The notes beneath the pieces were generated by a model that did not search any database, was not told the DNA's origin, and saw only the letters and a list, made by a program, of their open reading frames with translations. The position numbers were made by a program, and so were the translations under genes. A DNA stretch of 64,000 nucleotides from Chloroflexota bacterium (GTDB lineage Bacteria > Chloroflexota > UBA11872): positions 185,016 through 249,015 of the forward strand of contig JAJDUU010000021.1 in assembly GCA_022826485.1 (NCBI GenBank), in the 5' to 3' direction. How positions within the stretch are numbered: position 1 is the stretch's first letter; the number at the start of each line of letters is the position of its first letter. Positions 24,453 to 33,381 of this stretch are shown piece by piece.

Positions 24453-25412
24453 CTAGATCTGCGACTGCATGATGCGGTCGACGAGGTCCATGGTCTTGAC
24501 CGCGTCGGCAAAGCACGTGTCGGGCTGGCGGCCGGCCTTGATCGAGTCGATGAAGTGCCGGTTCTCCGCGAAGAAGCCGAAGCGATAAATCACTTCCGAT
24601 CCGCCGCCGACCTCGGCGGCATCGACCGCTTCGCCCTCGGCGGCGCCGTCGCGATAGATCGAGGCGCGCCACTGGTCGTCCGAGAATGCCGAGACGCCCT
24701 GCCCGTGCATCTCAAAGTAGTGGTCGCGGCGGCCCGACCGACGCGAGGCCGTGAGGATGGCCGCGCAGCCGGTGCTGAAGGTGACGAGGGCGTTATGGTT
24801 GTTGACGAACGGCATGTCGACGGCGCGGTTGTCGGCGGCGACAGACTCGACCTCACCGCCAGCCATCCAGCGCATGGTGTCCACGGCGTGGACGATGTCG
24901 GTCGTGAGGTGTGAACCGGCGCCGCGGCCATAGCCATAGCCGTCGGGCTTGCCCTCGAACTTGTGAAACCCGGCGAGGCACTGGTGCAGCGGGCCCCGCT
25001 CAGTAATGGCCACGCGGCAACGGCGCAGCATTTCGCTGTAGCGACGGTTGAAGCCCACCATGGTGAGCCGATCGTGGCGCTCGGCATACCAGGCGAGCGC
25101 CTCGGTCTGGTAGGTGGTGATGGCGGGCGGCTTTTCCACGAAGACGTGGACGCCCAGCTCCAGCAGGTCCACCACGAGGTTGTGGAGGTGCTGCGGCGGC
25201 ATGATCGCGTAGACCGCATCGGGCTTCTCGCGCGCCACAAGCTGGCGGAAGTCGCCGTAGCGACCGGCGACGTCGTACTTATCGGCCGTCGTTTGCAGGC
25301 GCTCCGCGTTCAACTCGGCGATGCCGACGATCTCCACGTCGGGCATTGCCGCGAGCGAAGGGTAGTGGGCGGTATTGGCCATGCGGCCCGCGCCCACCAT
25401 GCCGATCCGCAC
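24453..25412 (-). CDS. Gfo/Idh/MocA-family oxidoreductase
   Basis: 319 residues with all family marks: N-terminal IGMVGAGRMA (GxGxxA), EKP in GVHVFVEKPPAITT, and a C-terminal domain whose HLTTDIVHAVDTMRWMAGG holds the HxxD signature. It is therefore a normal NAD(P)-dependent sugar or polyol dehydrogenase or a related isomerase. The Gly-Tyr-Gly-Tyr-Gly loop before the signature is unusual. It is the first gene of the leftward dioxygenase group and divergent from the 25542 operon; the 130-base gap must hold both promoters. Confidence 0.88.
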   Translation of the reverse strand: MRIGMVGAGRMANTAHYPSLAAMPDVEIVGIAELNAERLQTTADKYDVAGRYGDFRQLVAREKPDAVYAIMPPQHLHNLVVDLLELGVHVFVEKPPAITTYQTEALAWYAERHDRLTMVGFNRRYSEMLRRCRVAITERGPLHQCLAGFHKFEGKPDGYGYGRGAGSHLTTDIVHAVDTMRWMAGGEVESVAADNRAVDMPFVNNHNALVTFSTGCAAILTASRRSGRRDHYFEMHGQGVSAFSDDQWRASIYRDGAAEGEAVDAAEVGGGSEVIYRFGFFAENRHFIDSIKAGRQPDTCFADAVKTMDLVDRIMQSQI

Positions 25413-25487
25413 CGTGTCGATGGACCCGATCCTCCCCGGCGGCCAGACAGCCGCAACGTATCACGGGGCGGGGCTGAGGGTTTCTGC

Positions 25488-25493
25488 TAGAGT
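25488..25493 (+). promoter_or_regulatory. Possible -10 element (TAGAGT)
   Basis: TGCTAGAGT, with the TG of an extended -10, stands 49 bases before the ATG at 25542 in a GC-rich gap. No -35 box is clear. Confidence 0.35.
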
Positions 25494-25541
25494 CGCTCGC
25501 CGCGCCCCCAACGGCGTTGGGGCACTCGCACAGGGACGACC

Positions 25542-27068
25542 ATGGCCTTCTCGTTTCCCACGAGCGTCAAGCGGCGCACCGACTGCCTCTCGATGATCCT
25601 GGCCGAAGACGTGGCCGAGCAGCACATGCTCGCGTGGCGGCAGGAGTTGGGCGAGCTGGACCCCAATAATCCGCTGGTGACGCCGGCAATGCCCTGGGAC
25701 AGCGGCTCGGTGTTCGCCCACGGCACCTTCGCGCACGACCCCATCGACGGGCTGTGGAAGGCCTGGCACGTCTCGACGCCGCTGACGGCGGGGTATTTCG
25801 AGAATTACCGGCGCGTGACCTACCTGACCTCCGAAGACGGTGTGGAGTGGACGCGGCCCGAGTTGGACTTGTGCCCACAGCCGGGACATCCGCGCACGAA
25901 CATCCTGCTCGACTTCGACTCGGGCGGCCCGAGCATGTACAGCTCGGTGATGATCGACCCGGACGCCGAGCCTGACCGCCGCTACGAGATGTTCGTGATG
26001 CGCGATCCGAGCAACACCATCGGCGGGGGACCGGGCCACATTCGCGGGCTGCCGCCTCCGCCGCCGGGCGAAACGCAGGCGCGCGGGATGTATCGATACT
26101 TCTCGCCGGATGGGATCAACTGGACCGTGAGCGAGGGCCCGGTGCTCGAAGTGGCGGTGCCTGGAGTCCGGCTGGTGATCCCGTATGAGAACCCCAAGCA
26201 CACGGCCGACACCACTTACGTGTTCCGCGATGCGGACGGCACCTACTTCGCGACGCACAAGCTGGGCGAGCCGGCGCATCCGGGCGGGTTGGTGGCCTAC
26301 GACATATTCGCCGAGGGCCGCCGCGTGATGGCTCGCCGCACCAGCCCCGACGGCTCGAAGTGGAGCCCCTTCGAGACCATCATCCAGCCCGACATCTACG
26401 ATCCGCATGACGTCCAGATCATGGAGCTCTGCGTCACGCCGGTGCGGAGCGGGTACATCGGCGTGATCGCCATCTACCTCAATCGTACGCAGACGATCGA
26501 GCTACAGCTGGGCGGCAGCGCCGATGGGCGTATCTGGGACCGGCGCGTGCGCCTGCCCGCGGTCGCGGTCGGGGCGCTGGGCGACTACGGCGGCGGCATG
26601 CTGTGGCCCTCGCACCACATGGTCGAGCACGACGGCCGGCACTACGTGTACTTCTCGGGCACCGAGGGCTTGCACGGCGACCCGGCGGCCAAGGGGCCGA
26701 CGATCTGGCCGTTCTTCTCAGCCATCTGCCGCGCCAGCTGGGCCGTCAATCGCTACTGGGCGGCCGTCTCAGGCCCCGGCGGCGACGTGGCGGGCACGCT
26801 GACCACGCATCCGTTGCCCGCCGGCGGCAAGCAACTGATCCTCAACGCCGCCACCTCGACCGTGACCGAGGGTGAGCTGCACGCGGAGCTGCTGGACCCG
26901 GACGGCAACGTGGTCGAGGGATTCGGCAAGGACGACTTCATCCCGTGGCGCGGCGACTCCACCGCCGCTCCGGCGCGCTGGACCGGGGGCGAGGTATGCC
27001 CGCTGGACGAATGCGCGGTGCGCTTCCACTTGCTCCGATCCCGCCTGTACGGATACGCCTGGGAGTAG
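25542..27068 (+). CDS. Predicted five-bladed beta-propeller, glycoside-hydrolase-like protein
   Basis: 508 residues, no signal peptide. Repeating blades contain DGVEWTRPEL, SPDGINWT and DGRIWDRRVRLP turns. These SxDGxxW repeats mark five-bladed propellers of the GH32/GH43/GH117 type, often found in uncultured marine and planctomycete genomes. A C-terminal beta-sandwich (about 415-505: GELHAELLDPDGNVVEGF, IPWRGDS, AVRFHLLRSRLYGYAW) is the same module seen at the end of those proteins. Catalytic acids cannot be assigned with certainty. AGGGA precedes the ATG. It leads a three-gene operon with an acylase five bases downstream, so the substrate may carry both glycosidic and amide bonds (inference). 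Confidence 0.65.
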   Translation: MAFSFPTSVKRRTDCLSMILAEDVAEQHMLAWRQELGELDPNNPLVTPAMPWDSGSVFAHGTFAHDPIDGLWKAWHVSTPLTAGYFENYRRVTYLTSEDGVEWTRPELDLCPQPGHPRTNILLDFDSGGPSMYSSVMIDPDAEPDRRYEMFVMRDPSNTIGGGPGHIRGLPPPPPGETQARGMYRYFSPDGINWTVSEGPVLEVAVPGVRLVIPYENPKHTADTTYVFRDADGTYFATHKLGEPAHPGGLVAYDIFAEGRRVMARRTSPDGSKWSPFETIIQPDIYDPHDVQIMELCVTPVRSGYIGVIAIYLNRTQTIELQLGGSADGRIWDRRVRLPAVAVGALGDYGGGMLWPSHHMVEHDGRHYVYFSGTEGLHGDPAAKGPTIWPFFSAICRASWAVNRYWAAVSGPGGDVAGTLTTHPLPAGGKQLILNAATSTVTEGELHAELLDPDGNVVEGFGKDDFIPWRGDSTAAPARWTGGEVCPLDECAVRFHLLRSRLYGYAWE

Positions 27069-27073
27069 CAAAC

Positions 27074-29476
27074 ATGGCCATCGACTCGCAACGGATCCTG
27101 CACCGGTTGGGCCGCGGCGAGCCGATTGACGCGGTTCGCGCCGCCGCCGGGCTGTCGGAGTCCGAGTTCGAAGCCTGGTGGTGCCAGGAGCTCCAGCACC
27201 GGCTGGCGGCGACCGAAGGGCAAACGTCCGGCCCGGTGGGCGCGGCGGTCGAGATTCAGCGTGACACGAGCGGCCTCGCGCACGTCTACGCCGAGGATGA
27301 GGCCGACCTCTTCGTGGGATACGGCTACGCGATGGCGCAGGACCGCTTGTTCCAGATGGACTACCTGCGGCGGCGGGCGCTGGGGCGGCTGGCGGAGGTC
27401 CTTGGCGCCGAAGCCTTCGACTACGACCTGGTGGTGCGCACGGTCGGGCTGCATCGAATCGCGGAAGAGGAAACGGCGCGCCTGCCTGCCGAGACGGCGG
27501 CGCGCTACGAGGCCTTCGCGGCGGGCGTGAACGCGTTCATGGCGGAGAGCCGAGACCGGCTGCCCATCGAGTTCGACCTGCTGGACTACCGGCCGGAACC
27601 GTGGCGACCGCTCGACTCGATCGCGCTGCTGGGTGAGTTTCGCTGGTACCTCACGGGGCGGTTTCCGGTCATTGCCATTCCCGAGGTGGCGCGGCGCGTA
27701 CTGGGCGACGGTCCGCTGTACCGCGCCTTCATGACCGCCGAGGCCATCGACGAGACGATCCTGCATCCTGGGGAATACGCGAGCACCGGCAGCGGCACAG
27801 ACCCGCTGGAGCCGCAGTTGGGCGGGGTCGACGACTGCACCGGCAGCAATAACTGGGTGGTCGGTCCGAGCCGCAGCGCGTCCGGCGGTGGGATGGTGGC
27901 CAGCGATCCGCACATCGCCTTCGGCTCACCCGGCTGCTGGTACCAGGTGCACCTGGTTGGCGGGCGCTACAACGTGGCCGGCTCCGGATATGCCGGGGCG
28001 CCGGGGATCATCTTCGGTCGCAACCTCCGCGTCGCCTGGGGCATCACCAACAACATCAGCTCACAGCGCGACCTCTACCAGGAGCGCATCGACCCGGCGC
28101 ATCCCGGCGCCTTCCTCTACGACGGGCAGTGGGAACCGGCGCGCGAACGGACGGAGTCCATCTCGGTTCGCGGCGAGGGCGTGCGCGAGGAAGTCGTGCG
28201 GTCCTCGCGCAACGGCCCAATCGTGGATGAGATCTTGCCGGGATTTGCCCAAGGCACCGGACCGGTCTCGCTGCGGTGGGCGGGGGCGCTGCCCTGCGCC
28301 TGGCCGACGGCGCTGCTGGAGTGGAACCTGGCCAGCTCTTGCGCCGAGCTCGAGGACGCCCTGCGGGGCTGGGTGTCGCCGACGCTGAGCATGGTGCTCG
28401 CGGACGTGGACGGCGGCTTCGGCTACCGGGCGACGGGCCAGGTGCCGCTGCGCTCGCGGGTGGAGCGCGGCTATCGCCGCGCCTGGGACCCCGCCGACGC
28501 TTGGCAGGGCCTGACGCCGTTCGAGGGCATGCCCAGCGTGCGCGACCCCGAGCGCGGTTGGGTGGCGACGGCGAACAACCTGCCCGCGCCGTCGGACTAT
28601 CCGTATCCGCTGTCCAATACCTCGCCGAGCGGCTATCGCGCGCGGCGCATCCGGGAAATGATCGAGTCGAGCGAGGCCCACTCCCGCGAGGACATGGCCG
28701 CGATGCAATACGACCCGCTGTCGCTGCGGGCGTTGAACGCTGTTCCGTCGCTCGTGGACATCCTGGACGGCGGCGACGCGCGGTTGCAGACGGCCGCCGC
28801 GGCGTTGCGCGACTGGGACTGCCGCATGGCCGCCGAGAGCGCAGGCGCGGCAATCTTCGAGGCCTTCCATCAGCAATGGGACGAAGCGGTGGCCTCGGAA
28901 CGCTTCTCGGCCGACGCCTCGGCACTGGCCGTGGGCGATCCAGCCGCCTTCGTGGCCGGAGGCATCGGCACCCTGTCGCTGGGCCTGCTGGCCGAGGACG
29001 ACGCGGGGTGGTTCGCCTCGACGGAGGCGCGCGATGCGGCAGTGCGATCGGCCATGACCCGCGCCCTGGACCGGCTCAGCGAGCGGCTCGGCGACGACAT
29101 GTCGGCGTGGAGCTGGGGCGGGCTGCACAAGGTGCTGTTGCCTCACCTGCTATCGGACCGCGGCGACCTGGGGCGCCTGCTCGACCGCGGGGGCGAGCCG
29201 GCGAGCGGCAACGGCTTCGTCGTGTGCAACACGGGGTCGTCGCCCGAATTCGAATCAACCGGCGGCGCGAACTATCGACTGATCGTGGACGTGGCGGAGT
29301 CGCCGGCCTGCTTGTGGTCGCTGGACGCGGCGGGGCCGTCGGGACAGCCGGGCAGCCCGCACTATGCGGACCAGTACGCCGACTGGCTCGCCGGGCGCTA
29401 TCGCCAGGTTCCCTTAGAGCGAGACGCGGTGCGCGCAACGATCAAGCATACGCTGACGTTGCAGCCAGAGGAGTGA
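27074..29476 (+). CDS. Penicillin-acylase-family Ntn hydrolase without signal peptide
   Basis: 800 residues from ATG 27074. The family's self-processing site is clear: GSNNWVV at about residues 256-262, where the Ser becomes the N-terminal nucleophile of the beta chain, followed by GGGMVASDPHIAF. The alpha part has the usual DTSGLAHVYAEDEADLFVGYGYAMAQDR start. Later GITNNISSQRDLYQERI and WVATANNLP carry the oxyanion-hole region. Members cleave amides such as beta-lactam side chains, acyl-homoserine lactones or glutaryl groups. Most are exported; this one begins with a soluble helical stretch of about 60 residues and no signal, so it should act in the cytoplasm. Coupled to the flanking genes by gaps of five and four bases. 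Confidence 0.9.
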   Translation: MAIDSQRILHRLGRGEPIDAVRAAAGLSESEFEAWWCQELQHRLAATEGQTSGPVGAAVEIQRDTSGLAHVYAEDEADLFVGYGYAMAQDRLFQMDYLRRRALGRLAEVLGAEAFDYDLVVRTVGLHRIAEEETARLPAETAARYEAFAAGVNAFMAESRDRLPIEFDLLDYRPEPWRPLDSIALLGEFRWYLTGRFPVIAIPEVARRVLGDGPLYRAFMTAEAIDETILHPGEYASTGSGTDPLEPQLGGVDDCTGSNNWVVGPSRSASGGGMVASDPHIAFGSPGCWYQVHLVGGRYNVAGSGYAGAPGIIFGRNLRVAWGITNNISSQRDLYQERIDPAHPGAFLYDGQWEPARERTESISVRGEGVREEVVRSSRNGPIVDEILPGFAQGTGPVSLRWAGALPCAWPTALLEWNLASSCAELEDALRGWVSPTLSMVLADVDGGFGYRATGQVPLRSRVERGYRRAWDPADAWQGLTPFEGMPSVRDPERGWVATANNLPAPSDYPYPLSNTSPSGYRARRIREMIESSEAHSREDMAAMQYDPLSLRALNAVPSLVDILDGGDARLQTAAAALRDWDCRMAAESAGAAIFEAFHQQWDEAVASERFSADASALAVGDPAAFVAGGIGTLSLGLLAEDDAGWFASTEARDAAVRSAMTRALDRLSERLGDDMSAWSWGGLHKVLLPHLLSDRGDLGRLLDRGGEPASGNGFVVCNTGSSPEFESTGGANYRLIVDVAESPACLWSLDAAGPSGQPGSPHYADQYADWLAGRYRQVPLERDAVRATIKHTLTLQPEE

Positions 29477-29480
29477 CGCG

Positions 29481-29936
29481 ATGGACCTGACGCGAGAAGT
29501 GCCGCGCAGCCCCTACGACAAGCTCGGCGGGATCGTGTTCCTGCCGCGCAGCATCGACAAGGGGCGCGCCGACCTGGCGGGGACGCTGGGCGAGTACGTG
29601 GCCCGAACCGGGCGGTCCGAGCGGCTGTTCGAGTTTCTGGGCGTATCGCCAGACGAGTTCATCGACGCGCTGAGTGACCGTCCGACGGACGAGGACGTGT
29701 GGTCCTGGATCGCCGAGCGCACGACGCCGCGAACGCCGGAGGAGATCGAGGAGTTCAATCGTTGGATGTGGGCCGCCCAGCCCGAGGACGAGGACGATCG
29801 CTGGACGTGGGCCGAATTCCGAGAGTTCCTGGCGGACTGCGGACAGGCGCATCGCACCGACATCACGCGGCACTTCGACCGCCTGGACCTCGACGAGAAT
29901 CGCGAGGTGCCCGAGGGTGGGCGTCCGTACGAGTAG
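29481..29936 (+). CDS. DUF5069 domain protein
   Basis: 151 residues. The opening DLTREVPRSPYDKLGGIVFL and then PRSIDKGRADLAGTLGEY match the DUF5069 family (RSP-x-x-x-LGG-x-x-x-LPR-x-IDKxRA). A second helical stretch, FEFLGVSPDEFIDAL, completes the domain. The last 60 residues are acidic and Trp-rich. The family is of unknown function and usually about 130-150 residues long, cytoplasmic. It begins four bases after the acylase stop, so it belongs to the same operon. No catalytic residues evident. Confidence 0.8.
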   Translation: MDLTREVPRSPYDKLGGIVFLPRSIDKGRADLAGTLGEYVARTGRSERLFEFLGVSPDEFIDALSDRPTDEDVWSWIAERTTPRTPEEIEEFNRWMWAAQPEDEDDRWTWAEFREFLADCGQAHRTDITRHFDRLDLDENREVPEGGRPYE

Positions 29937-29958
29937 CGAGCGGCGGCCGCAGGCTTCC

Positions 29959-29964
29959 TAAAAT
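29959..29964 (+). promoter_or_regulatory. -10 element (TAAAAT) for the glycan gene block
   Basis: TAAAAT, 26 bases before the ATG at 29991, with GGAAGG as ribosome-binding site between them. It stands directly after the DUF5069 gene, where the polysaccharide genes begin. Confidence 0.4.
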
Positions 29965-29990
29965 CAAGCACTCACGTTCGGAAGGCGTCC

Positions 29991-31208
29991 ATGCGCATCG
30001 CCCTGCTGGCTGATACCTATCCCCCTGCGAACCGGGGCGGTGCGGGGGTGGTGGCGCAGCGGTTGGCGCGCGCCTTTGCCGCTCGCGGCCATGACGTGCT
30101 GGTGGTGACCACGTGGCCCGACGCCGCCACCGAGACGACGGACGGCCCGGTGCAGGTGCAGCGCCTGCAGTCGAGCTATCCGGAGCGATTTCGGAACACG
30201 GTGGCCATGATGAATCCGGCGGTGCTGGGCGGCGTGCGCCGCGCGTTGACGGACTTTCGACCCGACGTGGTGCACGCGCACAACGTGCACCAGCACCTGT
30301 CGTTCGCCTCGCTTGAGGCGGCGGCCGCCACGGGCGCGCCGGTGGCCTACACGGCGCACGACTTCCTGCTGTTTTGCTGCATCAAGTTCATCTGCAGCGG
30401 GGGGCGGGTGGACTTTCGCCAGCGGTGGTTCAACTGCGCCAAGTGCCAGCGGTTTCGCTGGAACCCGGCGCGCAACACGGCCATCAACCGTCAGATGACG
30501 TCGCACGTGGCTCACGTATTCGTGATCAGCGAAGCGCTGCAGACTGCATTACGTGCCAACGGCTACGGCGGGGCCGAGGTGATGCACAACGGCGTCGACG
30601 CGGAGTGGTGGGCGAAGGGCGACGGCACGCGGTTCTGGGCGAAGCTGGGCCTGGACGACTCGCCCCTGGCGCTGCTGGCCGCGCGCGTGAGCCGCGAGAA
30701 GGGGGCCGAAGCCGCGCTCCACGCCCTGGCGAAGGCCCGCAATTCAGAGGCGCGCCTGGTCATCGCCGGGGACAATCCGCGCTACGCGCCCAAGCTGCGC
30801 CAGATGGCGCAAGAGTTGGGCGTCGGCGAGCGGCTGATTCTGCCGGGTTGGCTGGACGCCGACACGCTGCGCGACGCCTACCACGCCGCCGATGTCACGC
30901 TGGCGCCGTCGACGTATCCGGACCCGTTCAACCTGACGCTGATCGAGTCCATGGCCGCCGGCACGCCGGTGATCGCGTCGACGCTGGGGGCCGGACCGGA
31001 GATCGTCCCCGACGGTGAGACGGGATTTGCGGTGCACCCGGACGACACCATGGGCCTGGCCGACCGGCTTTCGCTCGTCGTCGAGGATCCGGCGTTCGCC
31101 CGCGAGCTTGGCGAGGCCGGCCGGCAGCGCGTGACCCGGTGGTTCACGCTGGATCGTCAGGTGGAACGAACGTTGGCGCGCTACGAGGCGCTGATCGCCG
31201 CCGCATGA
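29991..31208 (+). CDS. GT4-family glycosyltransferase with Cys-rich insert
   Basis: 405 residues in the GT-B fold. The N-terminal ALLADTYPPANRGGAGVVAQ holds the Gly-rich loop. DVVHAHNVHQHLS and VAYTAHDFLL are the acceptor-side strands. After HDFLL comes a cysteine-rich segment (CC, C, then CAKC, residues about 126-153) typical of one GT4 subgroup. The C-terminal domain has ARVSREKGAEAAL for the donor phosphate and the E-x7-E motif region NLTLIESMAAGTPVIAS. Donor unknown. First gene of the plus-strand glycan block; the next gene starts in its stop (ATGA). Confidence 0.9.
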   Translation: MRIALLADTYPPANRGGAGVVAQRLARAFAARGHDVLVVTTWPDAATETTDGPVQVQRLQSSYPERFRNTVAMMNPAVLGGVRRALTDFRPDVVHAHNVHQHLSFASLEAAAATGAPVAYTAHDFLLFCCIKFICSGGRVDFRQRWFNCAKCQRFRWNPARNTAINRQMTSHVAHVFVISEALQTALRANGYGGAEVMHNGVDAEWWAKGDGTRFWAKLGLDDSPLALLAARVSREKGAEAALHALAKARNSEARLVIAGDNPRYAPKLRQMAQELGVGERLILPGWLDADTLRDAYHAADVTLAPSTYPDPFNLTLIESMAAGTPVIASTLGAGPEIVPDGETGFAVHPDDTMGLADRLSLVVEDPAFARELGEAGRQRVTRWFTLDRQVERTLARYEALIAAA

Positions 31209-32335
31209 CGGCCCCGCGCCGGATCGTCCACGTCATTTCGTCGCTCGCCGTGGGCGGAGCGCAGCGCCATCTGCTGCAGCTCCTCGCCGAGCCCGCGGAC
31301 GGCGTGCAGCAGGACGTGATCTACTTCCGCGACCATGATCTGCGGGCGGACGCCGAGCGTCTGGCCGGGCAGGTGCGGCACGTGCCCATGGCCGGACCCT
31401 GGGGATGGACGCGGCTGCCGCAACTAACCGCCGCCATCGCCCGCGGCCGCTACGACGTGGTGCACACGCACCTGCTGCGCGCGGACATGTACGGAGCGCT
31501 GGCGGCTCGAATGGCCCGAGTTCCCGGACTGGTCGCGACCAAGCACAACCTGGAGGCTCGACTGGAGCACCCGGTCTGGCGCCGGCTCCACCGACGCACG
31601 GCGCGGTTGCCGGACGTCACCATCGGCATCTCGGACGCGGTGCGCGAGTGGGCCGTTGCCACGGGCGGCGTGCCGGCGACGAAGACTCGGGTGGTGCTCT
31701 ACGGCATCGACGCCGCGCCGTTCGCGGACCTGGATCGTGTGGCCGCGCGCGCGGAGCTTGGCATCGAGGCGGATGCGCGCGTAGTGCTCTGCCCGGCGCG
31801 GCTCGACCCGCAAAAGAACCACGGCATGCTGCTGCGCGCCTTCGAGCGCGTGCACCGGGAGCTGCCGGACGCCGTGCTGCTGCTCGCCGGCGGGCGCCAG
31901 CTCGGATCGGAGATCTACGAGCGCGATCTCCGCGCGCTCGCCGACCTCATCGACGCCAACGGCGCGGTGCGCTGGCTGGGCGTGCGGAGTGACATGCCCC
32001 GCCTGCTGGCGGCGTGCGATGTGGTGGCGCTGGCGTCGGACTGGGAGGGGTTCGGCCTAGTGCTCTTGGAGGCCATGGCCGCCGCGCGACCGGTGGTAGC
32101 CACGGCCGTGGGAGGCGTGCCCGAGGTGGTCAGCGACGGCGAGTGCGGCGTTCTGGTCGGGGCGGGCGACATGTTCGGGTTCGCGGAAGCGCTGATGCGC
32201 CTGCTCCGAGACGACGCCGACCGCGAACGCATGGGCGAGGGGGCGGCGCGGCGCGCTCGCGAGACCTTCGCCCTGGAGCGCATGCGGGCCGCGACGCAGG
32301 CCGTATACGACGAGGCGCTCGGTGCACGCGCCTGA
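31205..32335 (+). CDS. GT4-family glycosyltransferase
   Basis: 376 residues. The ATG at 31205 overlaps the previous stop (ATGA) and begins a normal N terminus, APRRIVHVISSLAVGGAQRH, with the GGAQRH loop common in capsule and exopolysaccharide transferases. DVVHTHLLRADMYGALAA, CPARLDPQKNHGMLL (donor phosphate grip) and EGFGLVLLEAMAAARPVVA (E-x7-E) are all present. No membrane segment; cytoplasmic and probably peripheral. Works with its neighbours on a polyprenyl-linked glycan. Confidence 0.92.
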   Translation: MTAPRRIVHVISSLAVGGAQRHLLQLLAEPADGVQQDVIYFRDHDLRADAERLAGQVRHVPMAGPWGWTRLPQLTAAIARGRYDVVHTHLLRADMYGALAARMARVPGLVATKHNLEARLEHPVWRRLHRRTARLPDVTIGISDAVREWAVATGGVPATKTRVVLYGIDAAPFADLDRVAARAELGIEADARVVLCPARLDPQKNHGMLLRAFERVHRELPDAVLLLAGGRQLGSEIYERDLRALADLIDANGAVRWLGVRSDMPRLLAACDVVALASDWEGFGLVLLEAMAAARPVVATAVGGVPEVVSDGECGVLVGAGDMFGFAEALMRLLRDDADRERMGEGAARRARETFALERMRAATQAVYDEALGARA

Positions 32336-32358
32336 GATGGCCTTGCCAACCGCGCCGA

Positions 32359-32364
32359 TATACT
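32359..32364 (+). promoter_or_regulatory. Possible -10 element (TATACT)
   Basis: TATACT in the 77-base gap before the epimerase gene at 32413. It may restart transcription inside the block. A TTGCCA upstream is too close to act as its -35. Confidence 0.35.
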
Positions 32365-32412
32365 TCCGAGCAGGCGCGCGTGGGGCGCGCCCCTTTGACG
32401 TGAAGACCTTGA

Positions 32413-33381
32413 ATGTCCACTAACCGCCCAACCAGCCTGGTGACGGGAGCCTGCGGCTTCATTGGCTCCCACCTCGCCGAGCGCCTGCTCACCGAGGGGC
32501 ATCACGTGATCGGCCTGGACGGGTTCACCGACTCCTACGACCTCCGGCAAAAGCGGGACAACGAGCGCCGGCTGCTGGCGCACCCGGAATACGAAACCGT
32601 CGAGGGTCACCTGATGGACCTGGATCTGCGGCCCCTGACCGACCGGGCGCAGTTCATCTTCCATCTCGCGGCGCGCGCCGGAGTGCGCGAGGGATGGACC
32701 GCGTACAACTACGGCCGCTACATGCGCGACAACTGCCTCTCGACGCAGCGGCTGGCGGAGGCGGCCCTGGCCTCGGGCGTGGAGTTGTTCAGCTTCGCGT
32801 CGACGTCGTCGATCTACGGGTTCAATCCGAAGCTGCCGACGCCCGAGGATCACGACCTGAATCCCCGTGCGTTCTACGCCATGTCGAAGCTGATGGACGA
32901 GCACGTGCTCAATGGCTTCCGGCAACTCTTCGGCCTGCCGGTCGTGATCCTGCGCTACTACACGCTCTTCGGTCCCCGCCAGCGCCCCGACATGCTGGCG
33001 CACATTGGCTTGAAGGCCATCGCGGAGGGCCGGCCGATCACGATCTACGGCGACGGCGAGCAGACGCGCGAGCTGACCTACGTGATGGACGCCGTGGAGG
33101 CGCAGGCCCGGGTGCTGGACGTCCTGCCGATCGGCGAGATCTACAACATCGGCAGCGGCCCGACGGTGTCCGTGAACGAGTTCGTGCAGGAGATGGAGTA
33201 CGTCGTTGGCCGCCCGGCGGAGCTGATCTACACCGACGCCAATCCGGCGGACCAGCTTCACAGCCAGGCGGACATCAGCAAGGCGCGGCGCGAGTTGGAC
33301 TTCAATCCCACCACGACCGTGCGTGAGGGACTCGAGGCCGAGTTCGCCTGGCTGCGCGAATCGGTGCTGGAGCGACCCTGA
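32413..33381 (+). CDS. NAD-dependent epimerase/dehydratase (extended SDR, nucleotide-sugar)
   Basis: 322 residues. TGACGFIGSHLAE (10-22) binds NAD. The active site has the Ser/Thr of ASTSSIYG and the catalytic Y-x3-K of FYAMSKL. RYYTLFGPRQRPDM matches UDP-glucuronate 4-epimerase and UDP-GlcNAc epimerase-like enzymes that act on UDP-sugars. It would supply an epimerised sugar nucleotide for the surrounding transferases. Which sugar cannot be decided, though the closeness to the UDP-glucuronate epimerase group (GFTDSYDLRQKRDN after strand 2) favours a uronic or hexose epimer. The next gene seems to begin in its stop codon. Confidence 0.9.
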   Translation: MSTNRPTSLVTGACGFIGSHLAERLLTEGHHVIGLDGFTDSYDLRQKRDNERRLLAHPEYETVEGHLMDLDLRPLTDRAQFIFHLAARAGVREGWTAYNYGRYMRDNCLSTQRLAEAALASGVELFSFASTSSIYGFNPKLPTPEDHDLNPRAFYAMSKLMDEHVLNGFRQLFGLPVVILRYYTLFGPRQRPDMLAHIGLKAIAEGRPITIYGDGEQTRELTYVMDAVEAQARVLDVLPIGEIYNIGSGPTVSVNEFVQEMEYVVGRPAELIYTDANPADQLHSQADISKARRELDFNPTTTVREGLEAEFAWLRESVLERP

